DNA of 64,000 bases from Cellvibrionales bacterium (GTDB lineage Bacteria; Pseudomonadota; Gammaproteobacteria; Pseudomonadales; UBA7239). Of the stretch, positions 37,452-45,611 are shown one piece after another. The notes under the pieces are model-generated. The model ran no database searches and was not told the DNA's origin. It was given only the letters and a program-made list of their open reading frames with translations. The stretch's first letter is position 1. Every line of letters begins with the position of its first letter. The translations under genes were made by a program, and so were the position numbers. The stretch spans positions 310,001-374,000 of the forward strand of contig JADJPU010000001.1 of assembly GCA_016713115.1 (NCBI GenBank), written 5' to 3'.

Positions 37452-37521
37452 GTTTGATGATCGAAGGCTGTGTGCTTAAATGCGGCGTTCCTGTGCCTAG
37501 TCTAACAAGCTCTTATCACTG

Positions 37522-39333
37522 ATGATCGCCTCTCTGTTACAAAACAAACACGCGCGCTGGGCGCTGTATGTGCTGGTGAGCACTTTCTCGCTGAGTTTGT
37601 TTCTAAAAAACGCTTGGGCAGCGGAAGATGCTTTCATTATTTTGCGCAGCGTCGAGCAGTTTCTTGCCGGTCACGGTTTTCGCTGGAACCCACACGAACG
37701 CGTGCAAGTATTTACCAGCCCATTGTGGTACTTGCTGATTATCGCCAGTACTGTGTTTTGCAAAACGCTTTATCTCAATCTGATTGGACTATCACTGGCT
37801 TTACACACGCTGCTACTATGGGCAAGCGCAATGCTGTTGAAAAACATTCAGCAATGGATAGTGTTTGTTTTGCTGCTCACATTTTCGCAAGCGTTTTTTG
37901 ATTTCACTGCCTCCGGCCTGGAATATCCGCTCATTTATTTTTTATTGAGCGTTTTTGTACTGCTCTATTTGCGCGATCAACATTCGCAAGACAAATACGC
38001 GTTGGCACTCAGCGCTGGTTTGTTGCTGATTACCCGTCACGACACGCTGCTGTTGATCGCGCCCATACTTGCGCATTTGGCTTGGCAATTTCACAGGCAA
38101 TTACCCCTGCGCCAAAAAATTATCGCACTCATGTTATTGGCAGCACCGTTGACGCTGTGGACACTGTTTTCACTGCTGTACTACGGCATGCCGCTGCCCA
38201 ATACTGCCTACGGCAAACTCAATATTGATGGCGTGACATATGCAGATAGGTTGACGCGCGGCTGGATTTACCTCAGCAAAAGCTTGCAGTTAGACCCCAT
38301 CACACCGATGCTGATTTTTCTCACTGCCGTACGCGGCTTTTGTATGCGCGATACAGTACAACGCACCCTTAGCACAGGACTCGTACTCGCCACAGCGTAT
38401 ATTTTTTGGGCAGGTGGCGATTACATGTTGGGGCGTTTTTACGCGCCGCTCTATTTAGTTGCTGCTGCGCAATTTGTGCAGCAGCCTTGGCAAACGCAAA
38501 AACTTGTACTACCCATGCGTATAGCCATGGGTCTGTGTTTGGCCTATCTGGTGTATTACCTTCTGCTGCTCAGCCTGCAACCTTTAGATACACTCTTTAA
38601 AGCGCTGCAATGGCAGGCACCTTCTCCTACCGTTTTTTATCTTGCTATTGTCGTACTGGGTTTTCTGCTATTCGCCCTCAGCCTTGCCACAAAAAACATC
38701 ACGCAAAAAATCAGTCGTGCAATTTTAGTTAGCGTGTTGCTGCTATCCACGCAACAATTCGACAGCCCTTGGCAAACCAACTATAAAAACTGGGGGAAAA
38801 ATTCTGACTTTGATATGTGGTGGAATCTAAACAATGTGTCGCGCGAACGCTATTTTATTTATCACTGGACTTCGTTGTATGCGTGGCTGCATCGCGATAT
38901 CCAAAAACCCTTCCCCGATCATCCGTGGTGTCATGAGGGTGCGTCGCAGCCGCCAGTGGCCATCATCGCACTAGATGGCATCATCGGTTACTGCATGGGC
39001 ATCAACAAAATTGCCGTCGATATCAAAGCCCTCACCGACCCACTGCTGGCACGCATGCCGAAAAATCCCGGCGGCGTTTGGTCATCTGGCGGCGTGAATC
39101 GCGTAATGCCGGAGGGCTACCTGGAATCTGTTGCATCTGGCGAGAACAAAATTACTGATGCCGATTTGGCGCGCTACTACGACAAACTTAAACTGATCAC
39201 GGCATCGGAGCCGTTGTTTTCCCGCGAAAGACTCTTCAGCATCGTTGCTTTTCACTTCGGCAGCTACGATCACTGGCTGGATGCCTACCTCAACCGCCTG
39301 CAGCAGACACACATGAACCGTACTCCCCAATAG
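37522..39333 (+). CDS. GT-C type membrane glycosyltransferase-like protein (paralogue 3)
   Basis: 603 residues. Closely parallels the protein at 26158. The acidic pair is E35-D36 (AWAAEDAFIILRS), followed by GHGFRWNPHERVQVFTSPLW, TRHDTLLL, YYGMPLPNTAYGKL, WAGGDYMLGRFYAP, and in the C-terminal soluble domain DPLLARMPKNPGG. There are about ten transmembrane helices. The fold resembles AftB-like polyprenyl-phosphate-sugar transferases; donor and acceptor are unknown. It is inserted between rluD and bamD, which are usually direct neighbours, and a hairpin (39332-39357) overlaps its stop codon. Confidence 0.65.
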   Translation: MIASLLQNKHARWALYVLVSTFSLSLFLKNAWAAEDAFIILRSVEQFLAGHGFRWNPHERVQVFTSPLWYLLIIASTVFCKTLYLNLIGLSLALHTLLLWASAMLLKNIQQWIVFVLLLTFSQAFFDFTASGLEYPLIYFLLSVFVLLYLRDQHSQDKYALALSAGLLLITRHDTLLLIAPILAHLAWQFHRQLPLRQKIIALMLLAAPLTLWTLFSLLYYGMPLPNTAYGKLNIDGVTYADRLTRGWIYLSKSLQLDPITPMLIFLTAVRGFCMRDTVQRTLSTGLVLATAYIFWAGGDYMLGRFYAPLYLVAAAQFVQQPWQTQKLVLPMRIAMGLCLAYLVYYLLLLSLQPLDTLFKALQWQAPSPTVFYLAIVVLGFLLFALSLATKNITQKISRAILVSVLLLSTQQFDSPWQTNYKNWGKNSDFDMWWNLNNVSRERYFIYHWTSLYAWLHRDIQKPFPDHPWCHEGASQPPVAIIALDGIIGYCMGINKIAVDIKALTDPLLARMPKNPGGVWSSGGVNRVMPEGYLESVASGENKITDADLARYYDKLKLITASEPLFSRERLFSIVAFHFGSYDHWLDAYLNRLQQTHMNRTPQ

Positions 39334-39357
39334 CGGCTGTGTGGTTAAATAGCCGCT
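39332..39357 (+). terminator. Hairpin overlapping the GT-C stop, upstream of bamD
   Basis: AGCGGCT / AGCCGCT arms (7 bp) with a 12-base loop overlap the TAG stop. There is no T-run after it, so a partial attenuator or RNA-processing hairpin is as plausible as a terminator. Confidence 0.35.
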
Positions 39358-39384
39358 TCCTGAAAAGACCTCCTTGACGACACT

Positions 39385-40281
39385 ATGTACAAGATCGCCA
39401 CCACCCTACTGCTCGCCCTGTTGTTAACCGCCTGTTCTGGTAACAAGGCCGAGATCGATCCCAATTTGACCGAGGCCGAGCTGTATCAAAAAGCCCAGAG
39501 CAATGCGCAGGACGGTCGCTACGACAAGTCAGTGGAGTTCTATCAAGCTCTCGAAGCGCGCTACCCGTTTGGCTCTTACTCCGATCAAGCGCAGCTGAAC
39601 ATCATCTACGCCTACTACGAAAGCGGCGAACATGAAGCAGCAGGAGCAGCAGCCGATCGCTTTGTGCGCCTGCACCCACAACATCCGCAAGTAGATTACG
39701 CCTACTACATGCGCGGATTGTCTTCGTTTGTTGAAAATCAAGGCGTGCTTGAACGCTTTATGCCCACCGACATGACACACCGCGACCCCGGTGCTGCGCG
39801 TAAATCCTTCGCTGAATTTAACGACTTGCTGACGCGTTTTCCCAACAGTCAGTACGCGCCGGATGCACGCAAACGCATGGTGTTTTTGCGCAACTTGTTA
39901 GCACGCTACGAAATCCATGTCGCCAATTATTTATTCAAACGCGGCGCATGGTTGGCTGCCGCCAACCGCGGTCGCTATGTGGTGGAAAACTTCCAAGGAG
40001 CTCCAGCCATGCCCGATGCACTCGCTGTGATGGTACAAGGCTACTACTTGATGGAATTGGATGACTTGTCAGACAAAACACTGACTGTGTTAAAAGCCAA
40101 TTACCCTGACTACCCACACCTCAACAAAGACGGTTCGTTCCAGTATCAAACCAATATGGAAAACGAACGCCGCTCTTGGCTAAATGTTGCCACTGCCGGT
40201 TTGCTGGGCAGCCAAGCGCCTATTGGTTTCGACACCCGCAAGTTCTACAACAACGAAACGCTCAGCTATCGCGGCGATTGA
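39385..40281 (+). CDS. bamD: Outer membrane assembly lipoprotein BamD
   Basis: Essential lipoprotein of the BAM complex that folds beta-barrels into the outer membrane. 298 residues. The lipobox LLTAC puts the lipidated cysteine at 17. TPR repeats follow (AELYQKAQSNAQDGRYDKS, ALEARYPFGSYSDQAQL, YYESGEHEAAGAAADRF, YAYYMRGLSSF), with the family's conserved SFAEFNDLLTRFPNS. The tail after about 250 is long and Asn/Tyr-rich. In other Gammaproteobacteria it is directly divergent from rluD; here a GT-C gene separates them. Confidence 0.96.
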   Translation: MYKIATTLLLALLLTACSGNKAEIDPNLTEAELYQKAQSNAQDGRYDKSVEFYQALEARYPFGSYSDQAQLNIIYAYYESGEHEAAGAAADRFVRLHPQHPQVDYAYYMRGLSSFVENQGVLERFMPTDMTHRDPGAARKSFAEFNDLLTRFPNSQYAPDARKRMVFLRNLLARYEIHVANYLFKRGAWLAAANRGRYVVENFQGAPAMPDALAVMVQGYYLMELDDLSDKTLTVLKANYPDYPHLNKDGSFQYQTNMENERRSWLNVATAGLLGSQAPIGFDTRKFYNNETLSYRGD

Positions 40282-40289
40282 TCCATCCG

Positions 40290-40356
40290 TCGCGGCAAGG
40301 TGCCGCTCCTACAACAACCAATATGTCATTTTTGTAGGAGCGCCGCCTCGGCGCGA
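40290..40356. repeat. REP/BIME-like paired palindrome, copy 2
   Basis: 67 bp. The left unit begins TCGCGGCAAGGTGCCGCTCC and the right unit ends GCGCCGCCTCGGCGCGA, joined by an 18-20 bp AT-rich centre. It is nearly identical in architecture to the copy at 12102-12165. The right edge ends one base before the nadE stop triplet. Confidence 0.82.
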
Positions 40357-40357
40357 C

Positions 40358-41995
40358 TCAATCTGTCAGCGTCCAACTGTTTGTGATCGGATAGCGTCGA
40401 TCGCGACCGAAACCTCTCTCGGTAATACGCGGCCCTATCGCCGCTTGGCGGCGTTTGTACTCGTTGAGATCCACCAAACGCACGACGCGATTCACATCCT
40501 GCTCTGAAAATCCTGCCGCAATAATTTGCTCCGCGCTTTCATCGCGCTCAACATAGCGCTGCAAAATAGCATCCAGTATTTCATACGCCGGCAAATTGTC
40601 TTGATCGGTTTGATCGGGCGCTAATTCTGCTGAAGGTGGGCGATCAATCACGCGCTGCGGAATTGCCGGTGCAATGCTGTTGCGATAGCGGCACAAGGCG
40701 TACACACGCGTTTTCAACACATCTTTCAGCACATCAAAACCGCCCGCCATATCGCCGTACAGCGTGCAATATCCAACTGCAACTTCACTTTTATTGCCGG
40801 TGGTCAGTACCAAACTGCCTTTGCGATTTGAAAGTGCCATCAGCGTTACACCGCGACAACGCGCCTGCAAGTTTTGCTCTGTGGTGTCATGCGCTGCGGC
40901 TGGCAGTTCCGCAAAACTACTCGCCAACATAGTCGTAAACGCATTCACGGCTGCTTCTATCGGCATCACCGAATATTTCACGCCGAGTGTGCGTGCTTCT
41001 GCTTCTGCATCTTCCACACTGATAGAGGCAGTGTAGTGATACGGCATCATCACCGCCTCCACGCGCTCTGCACCGAGTGCATCCACCGCTATCGCCAGCG
41101 TCAATGCAGAATCTATGCCGCCCGACAAACCGAGCAACACACTGCGAAAGCCATTTTTATTCACATAGTCGCGCACGCCACACACCAGCGCGCTGTAAAT
41201 TGCGGCATCGATGTCTGGAATCGTTGCCAGCGGCGCTGATGCAGACAACTGCACGCCCTCTGTTTTTTTGTCGATGACAACAGACAAATGTGTTTCTGAA
41301 AACAAAGCTGCTCGCGCAATCACTTCGCCTTGAGTCGACACCGCACAGGAGCCGCCATCAAACACCAATTCGTCTTGGCCGCCGACTGCATTGCAATACA
41401 AAATCGGCAGAGATACTGCTCGTGCGCGCGCTGCTAACATCGCTTCGCGTTCATGCTGCTTATCTATATGAAACGGCGATGCATTCAGCACCAGCAAATA
41501 TTCTGCACCCGCATCACGCGCTGCCTGCGCAGGTTTTTCTTGCCAAATATCCTCACAAATCAACAGTGCGGTTGGCACGCCGTCGAGATCAAACACGCAG
41601 ATTTTCTCGCCTGCTGTGAAATAACGCTTTTCATCAAATACGCGATAATTCGGCAGCTCTTGTTTGCAATATTCAGTCAGTTGTTTGCCATTAAAAAACA
41701 CGCCTGCGGCGTTGAATAACTGTCCATCTTTTGCGAGCGGATAACCGACGATGACATACACATCTGTCGCTGCTTGCGCGACTTCCGCTAAAGCTTTTTC
41801 TATGCGCAGCTGCAAACTGGGGCGCAGCAATAAATCCTCCGGCGGATAACCGGTCAGCACCAATTCCGGAAACACAATCGCACGCGCACCTTGCTCGCGC
41901 GCCGCCGCAATGCCGTCCAGCACGCGGCGTGTGTTGCCAGGGATATCCCCCACCACGGGGTTAATTTGAGCCAGAGTGATGCTGATGTGGGCCAT
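40358..41995 (-). CDS. nadE: Glutamine-dependent NAD+ synthetase
   Basis: Amidates deamido-NAD with ammonia from glutamine. 545 residues from ATG 41995 (MAHISITLAQINPVVGD). Longer starts upstream would overlap ttcA and are rejected. The N-terminal nitrilase/amidase domain has the catalytic Glu in FPELVLTGYPPEDL and the Cys in LLICEDIW. The C-terminal NAD synthase domain has the ATP-pyrophosphatase loop LGLSGGIDSALTL and TTGNKSEVAVGYCTLYGDMAGG. Its ends are divergent from ttcA and adjacent to a REP-like repeat. Confidence 0.96.
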   Translation of the reverse strand: MAHISITLAQINPVVGDIPGNTRRVLDGIAAAREQGARAIVFPELVLTGYPPEDLLLRPSLQLRIEKALAEVAQAATDVYVIVGYPLAKDGQLFNAAGVFFNGKQLTEYCKQELPNYRVFDEKRYFTAGEKICVFDLDGVPTALLICEDIWQEKPAQAARDAGAEYLLVLNASPFHIDKQHEREAMLAARARAVSLPILYCNAVGGQDELVFDGGSCAVSTQGEVIARAALFSETHLSVVIDKKTEGVQLSASAPLATIPDIDAAIYSALVCGVRDYVNKNGFRSVLLGLSGGIDSALTLAIAVDALGAERVEAVMMPYHYTASISVEDAEAEARTLGVKYSVMPIEAAVNAFTTMLASSFAELPAAAHDTTEQNLQARCRGVTLMALSNRKGSLVLTTGNKSEVAVGYCTLYGDMAGGFDVLKDVLKTRVYALCRYRNSIAPAIPQRVIDRPPSAELAPDQTDQDNLPAYEILDAILQRYVERDESAEQIIAAGFSEQDVNRVVRLVDLNEYKRRQAAIGPRITERGFGRDRRYPITNSWTLTD

Positions 41996-42082
41996 GAGTC
42001 TATTGAATGCGGGAATTTGGGCGCGATTGTAATGGAAATGCGCTGGCCAGCCCGTAAAATGGACGCCCCTGCGGAGGTAGCC

Positions 42083-42925
42083 ATGACAGCGGATCCACGC
42101 CCCCATCGCGTCGAATTCAACAAGTTGCAAAAACGCCTACGCCTTCAGGTGGGGCAAGCCATTGCCGATTACAACATGATCGAAGACGGCGACCGCATCA
42201 TGGTGTGCTTGTCTGGCGGCAAAGATTCCTACACCCTGCTCGATATTTTGCTCAATTTGCAAAAAACTGCGCCGGTAAAATTTGAAGTAATCGCCGTCAA
42301 TCTCGACCAAAAACAGCCGGGCTTTCCTGAAGATGTGCTGCCCACTTATTTATCGTCTATCGGTGTGCCGTTCCACATTCTGGAAAAAGACACTTACAGC
42401 ATCGTCACTGACATCGTGCCGGAAGGAAAAACCTACTGCGGTTTGTGTTCGCGTTTGCGCCGTGGCTCGCTGTACGGTTTTGCTGAAGAAATTGGCGCGA
42501 CAAAAATTGCACTCGGCCACCACCGCGATGACATTATTGAAACCCTGTTCCTCAATTTGTTTTACGGCGGCAAATTGAAAGCCATGCCGCCAAAACTATT
42601 GTCAGACGATAAACGCAATATCGTGATACGCCCGCTCGCCTATTGCAGCGAAGAGGACATTGAAGAATTCGCCACCATCAAAGCCTTCCCTATCATTCCT
42701 TGCAATTTGTGCGGCTCGCAAGAAAACATGCAACGACAGGCGATCAAAGAAATGCTGCGCGGCTGGGATAAAAAATTTCCGGGGCGCGTGGAATCCATTT
42801 TTTCAGCGATTTGCAATGTTGCCCCTTCACAACTGGGCGACACCACACTGTTTAACTTTGCCGATTTATTACTGGATCGCAGTGCAGCGCGACCACAATT
42901 GGTGAACGCGGTAGATATTTCTTAA
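42083..42925 (+). CDS. ttcA: tRNA 2-thiocytidine(32) synthetase TtcA
   Basis: Thiolates C32 of certain tRNAs using an ATP-activated base and a [4Fe-4S] cluster. 280 residues from ATG 42083 (MTADPRPHRVEFNKLQ) with GGAGGT seven bases upstream. The PP-loop SGGKDS is at 44-49. Two CxxC cluster motifs are visible, YCGLC and PCNLC. The gene is divergent from nadE and converges on proS, leaving 2 bp between the stops. Confidence 0.96.
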   Translation: MTADPRPHRVEFNKLQKRLRLQVGQAIADYNMIEDGDRIMVCLSGGKDSYTLLDILLNLQKTAPVKFEVIAVNLDQKQPGFPEDVLPTYLSSIGVPFHILEKDTYSIVTDIVPEGKTYCGLCSRLRRGSLYGFAEEIGATKIALGHHRDDIIETLFLNLFYGGKLKAMPPKLLSDDKRNIVIRPLAYCSEEDIEEFATIKAFPIIPCNLCGSQENMQRQAIKEMLRGWDKKFPGRVESIFSAICNVAPSQLGDTTLFNFADLLLDRSAARPQLVNAVDIS

Positions 42926-42927
42926 CT

Positions 42928-44655
42928 TCAAGCAGCACTACGCTGCTTGAGCGTCTCCACCACGCTTGCCAGTTCCAGCATTTCATTATCGCTGGCGCGG
43001 CGATGACGATATTCCACTTGCCCATCTTGCAAACCGCGATCGCCCACCACGAGGCGATGTGGAATACCGATCAACTCCACATCAGCCAGCATCACACCCA
43101 AGCGTGCTTTGTCTTCATCCATGTACAGCACATCAAAGCCAGCGGCTTGCAAATCCACATACAACTTTTCACAAGCATCGCTAACTTCTGGTGATTTGTG
43201 TTTGTTGATCGGAATCAGCGCAATTTGAAACGGCGCAATCGCTTCCGGCCAAATAATGCCGCGCTCGTCGTTGTTTTGTTCGATCGCTGATGCCACCACG
43301 CGCGACACACCGATGCCGTAGCAACCCATGGTCATGATCTGTTCTTTGCCTTGATCGTCGAGATAAGTCGCTTTCAAAGCCTCAGAATATTTTGTACCCA
43401 ACTGAAAAATATGCCCAACTTCAATGCCGCGCTTAATCACCAAGCTGCCTTTGCCGTCTGGGCTGGCATCGCCCGCCACCACATTGCGCAGGTCTTCCAC
43501 ACGCACTAATGGCAAATCGCGCTCCCAATTCACACCTGTGAGATGAAAACCGTCTTCATTCGCACCGCACACAAAATCAGCTAACTGCGCAGCACTGCGA
43601 TCCACAACTACAGGAAGCGACAAACCCACAGGGCCAATGGAACCTGCTTTGCAGCCCACTGCCGCCACAATTTGCGCATCGCTTGCCATCGTCAAAGGCG
43701 CTTTTACGCCAGATAATTTCTCTGCTTTGATTTCATTCAGTGCATGATCGCCGCGCAATACCAATGCCACTAATTGTGTAGGTTTGCCTTCTTCTGTATC
43801 GGCCAACACCAGCAGTGTTTTGACCGTTTGCGCGGTGTCTACTTTCAAAAATGCGCTGACTTCTGCAATGCTGTGCTGATTGGGTGTGGCAATTTTTTGC
43901 AAAGTCTGCGCGGGTGCTGCGCGCTGACCTGAAGGTGCCAAAGCTTCTGCTTTTTCGATATTGGCGGCGTAATCGCTGCTATCACTAAACGCGATGGCGT
44001 CTTCACCCGATTCTGCCAACACATGAAATTCGTGTGAGCTGTTGCCGCCGATAGAGCCGGTGTCTGCCAACACAGGGCGGAAATCCAAACCCAAACGCGT
44101 AAAAATAGCGGAGTAAGTGGCGTGCATCACATCGTAAGTCGCTTGCAGGGAATCTTGTGAGCTGTGAAAAGAGTAGGCATCTTTCATCAGAAATTCACGC
44201 GCACGCATCAAGCCAAAACGCGGACGGATTTCATCGCGAAATTTGGTTTGGATTTGATAAAAATTGGCAGGCAGTTGTTTGTAACTGCTGATCTCATTGC
44301 GAATTAAATCGGTGATGACTTCTTCGTGTGTAGGGCCGAGGCAAAACGCGTTGTCGTGGCGATCACGCACGCGCAGCAACTCCGGTCCGTACTGTTCCCA
44401 ACGCTTGGATTCTTGCCACAGCTCGGCGGGCTGCACCACTGGCATCAACACTTCCTGCGCGCCACTTTTATCCATTTCCTCGCGCACAATGCGCTCTACT
44501 TTGCGCAGTACACGCAGACCCAGCGGCAGCCATGTATACAAGCCAGAAGCCAATCTGCGGATCATGCCTGCGCGCAACATCAGTTGATGGCTGACCACCG
44601 AGGCATCGGCAGGCGTTTCTTTCAAGGTAGGGAGCAAATACTGGCTGGCGCGCAT
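42928..44655 (-). CDS. proS: Proline--tRNA ligase
   Basis: Charges tRNA-Pro. 575 residues from ATG 44655 (MRASQYLLPTLKETPADA), the family's usual start. The class II core has the motif 2 region (FRDEIRPRFGLMRAREFLMKD, quoted as positions near 135-155). The YbaK-type editing domain is inserted (about 225-400), and motif 3 GIGVSRVVASAIEQ and the C-terminal anticodon-binding domain follow. This is the long bacterial ProRS with editing. It follows the HU gene after a terminator. Confidence 0.96.
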   Translation of the reverse strand: MRASQYLLPTLKETPADASVVSHQLMLRAGMIRRLASGLYTWLPLGLRVLRKVERIVREEMDKSGAQEVLMPVVQPAELWQESKRWEQYGPELLRVRDRHDNAFCLGPTHEEVITDLIRNEISSYKQLPANFYQIQTKFRDEIRPRFGLMRAREFLMKDAYSFHSSQDSLQATYDVMHATYSAIFTRLGLDFRPVLADTGSIGGNSSHEFHVLAESGEDAIAFSDSSDYAANIEKAEALAPSGQRAAPAQTLQKIATPNQHSIAEVSAFLKVDTAQTVKTLLVLADTEEGKPTQLVALVLRGDHALNEIKAEKLSGVKAPLTMASDAQIVAAVGCKAGSIGPVGLSLPVVVDRSAAQLADFVCGANEDGFHLTGVNWERDLPLVRVEDLRNVVAGDASPDGKGSLVIKRGIEVGHIFQLGTKYSEALKATYLDDQGKEQIMTMGCYGIGVSRVVASAIEQNNDERGIIWPEAIAPFQIALIPINKHKSPEVSDACEKLYVDLQAAGFDVLYMDEDKARLGVMLADVELIGIPHRLVVGDRGLQDGQVEYRHRRASDNEMLELASVVETLKQRSAA

Positions 44656-44687
44656 AATCAAAATCCGAGGGGCAGAGAGGGCAATAA

Positions 44688-44720
44688 AAAAGCCGGAACA
44701 GCTTAGCTATTCCGGCTTTT
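44688..44720 (-). terminator. Terminator of the HU-like gene
   Basis: 11 bp stem AAAAGCCGGAA / TTCCGGCTTTT with an 11-base loop. On the minus strand it ends in a T-run. It lies between the HU-like gene and proS. Confidence 0.88.
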
Positions 44721-44737
44721 GTTTTGAAGGCTAGCTG

Positions 44738-45232
44738 TTACTTAGCAGCCATTTCCTTCAGTTTTTTCAGCGGACGCACTTTAACAGCGGTGCTCGCTGG
44801 CTTGGCTTTGAACATCACTTCTTCGCCAGTGAATGGATTGACGCCTTTACGCGCTTTTTTGGCAGGCTTTTTAACAGCATTGATCTTCAAGATACCTGGC
44901 AACACGAACTCACCTGGGCCTTTAGGTGACACATGACGCGCGATGATATCTTCCAGATGCGCCAACACCTTGCCCACTTCTTTACGAGCTACTTCGGTGA
45001 AGTCTGCAATCTCTTGCACGATCTGGCTCTTGTTGTAACGCGCTTTAACTGGACCAGCGGGTTTAGCGGCTACTTTTGGTGCGGCAACTTTCTTCGCTAC
45101 CACTTTCTTGGCTGGCGCTTTTTTAGCGACAACTTTTTTAGCAGCGGGCTTCACTGCAGCTTTCTTGGCTGGAGCTTTTTTAGCAGCTGGTTTAGCAGCG
45201 GCTTTCTTGGCAGGGGCTTTTTTAGCGGCCAT
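44738..45232 (-). CDS. HU-family nucleoid protein with lysine/alanine-rich (H1-like) N-terminal tail
   Basis: 164 residues. The first 60 are almost only Lys, Ala, Pro and Val, in repeats such as KKAPAKKAAAKPAAKK, resembling histone H1 and AlgP tails. Residues about 65-164 form an HU/IHF-type domain: YNKSQIVQEIADFTEVARKEVGKVL, then a DNA-binding-arm region with GEFVLPGILKIN and RKGVNPFTGEEV. HU domains bend or compact DNA; the basic tail likely adds nonspecific DNA binding. It has its own promoter (TTGCTA -17 bp- TATATA) and terminator. Confidence 0.88.
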   Translation of the reverse strand: MAAKKAPAKKAAAKPAAKKAPAKKAAVKPAAKKVVAKKAPAKKVVAKKVAAPKVAAKPAGPVKARYNKSQIVQEIADFTEVARKEVGKVLAHLEDIIARHVSPKGPGEFVLPGILKINAVKKPAKKARKGVNPFTGEEVMFKAKPASTAVKVRPLKKLKEMAAK

Positions 45233-45361
45233 GTTCAGTTCCTCTCAACAGAAGTTGATGTATGGTTGGATGTTTCACTCGTTTAGTTTTTTATACTTCT
45301 AACTGCTCTACCTATCGAAAACGCCTCAAAAAAACAGAGCAGACATTTACGATGGCTCGTA

Positions 45362-45390
45362 TATATATAAGATTCCCCTAAACCTAGCAA
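45362..45390 (-). promoter_or_regulatory. Promoter of the HU-like gene
   Basis: Minus-strand TTGCTA (45385-45390), 17 bp spacer and TATATA (45362-45367). The initiation site would leave a 5' leader of about 120 nt before the ATG at 45232. Within the 379 bp gap 45233-45611 I see this promoter and one toward aspS, an A-rich direct repeat near 45410-45432, and no gene. Confidence 0.55.
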
Positions 45391-45550
45391 GATATCAGCC
45401 GCGCATTTTGCAAAAAAACCGCAAAAAACAGGCTTTTTAAATCCTCTCGACCAAAATAACACTGTTTTACCGCTACTTTTGACAGCAAGCAGCCGCCATT
45501 CACTGCGCTGCACTCACCCATACACAGCACGAGCATCGGAATTTCTCAGG

Positions 45551-45556
45551 TATAAT
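45551..45556 (+). promoter_or_regulatory. Candidate -10 box for aspS
   Basis: A perfect TATAAT 55 bp before the aspS ATG. No convincing -35 lies 16-18 bp upstream. Confidence 0.5.
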
Positions 45557-45611
45557 TTTTGCCCCACTGCCGAGCAGACAGCAGTGCCTCATCCAGCGGA
45601 GAATTTGCACC

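Noticed and set aside
41996..42130. Upstream extension of nadE
   Set aside because: It overlaps the ttcA start and carries no NadE similarity; the conserved N-terminus begins at 41995.
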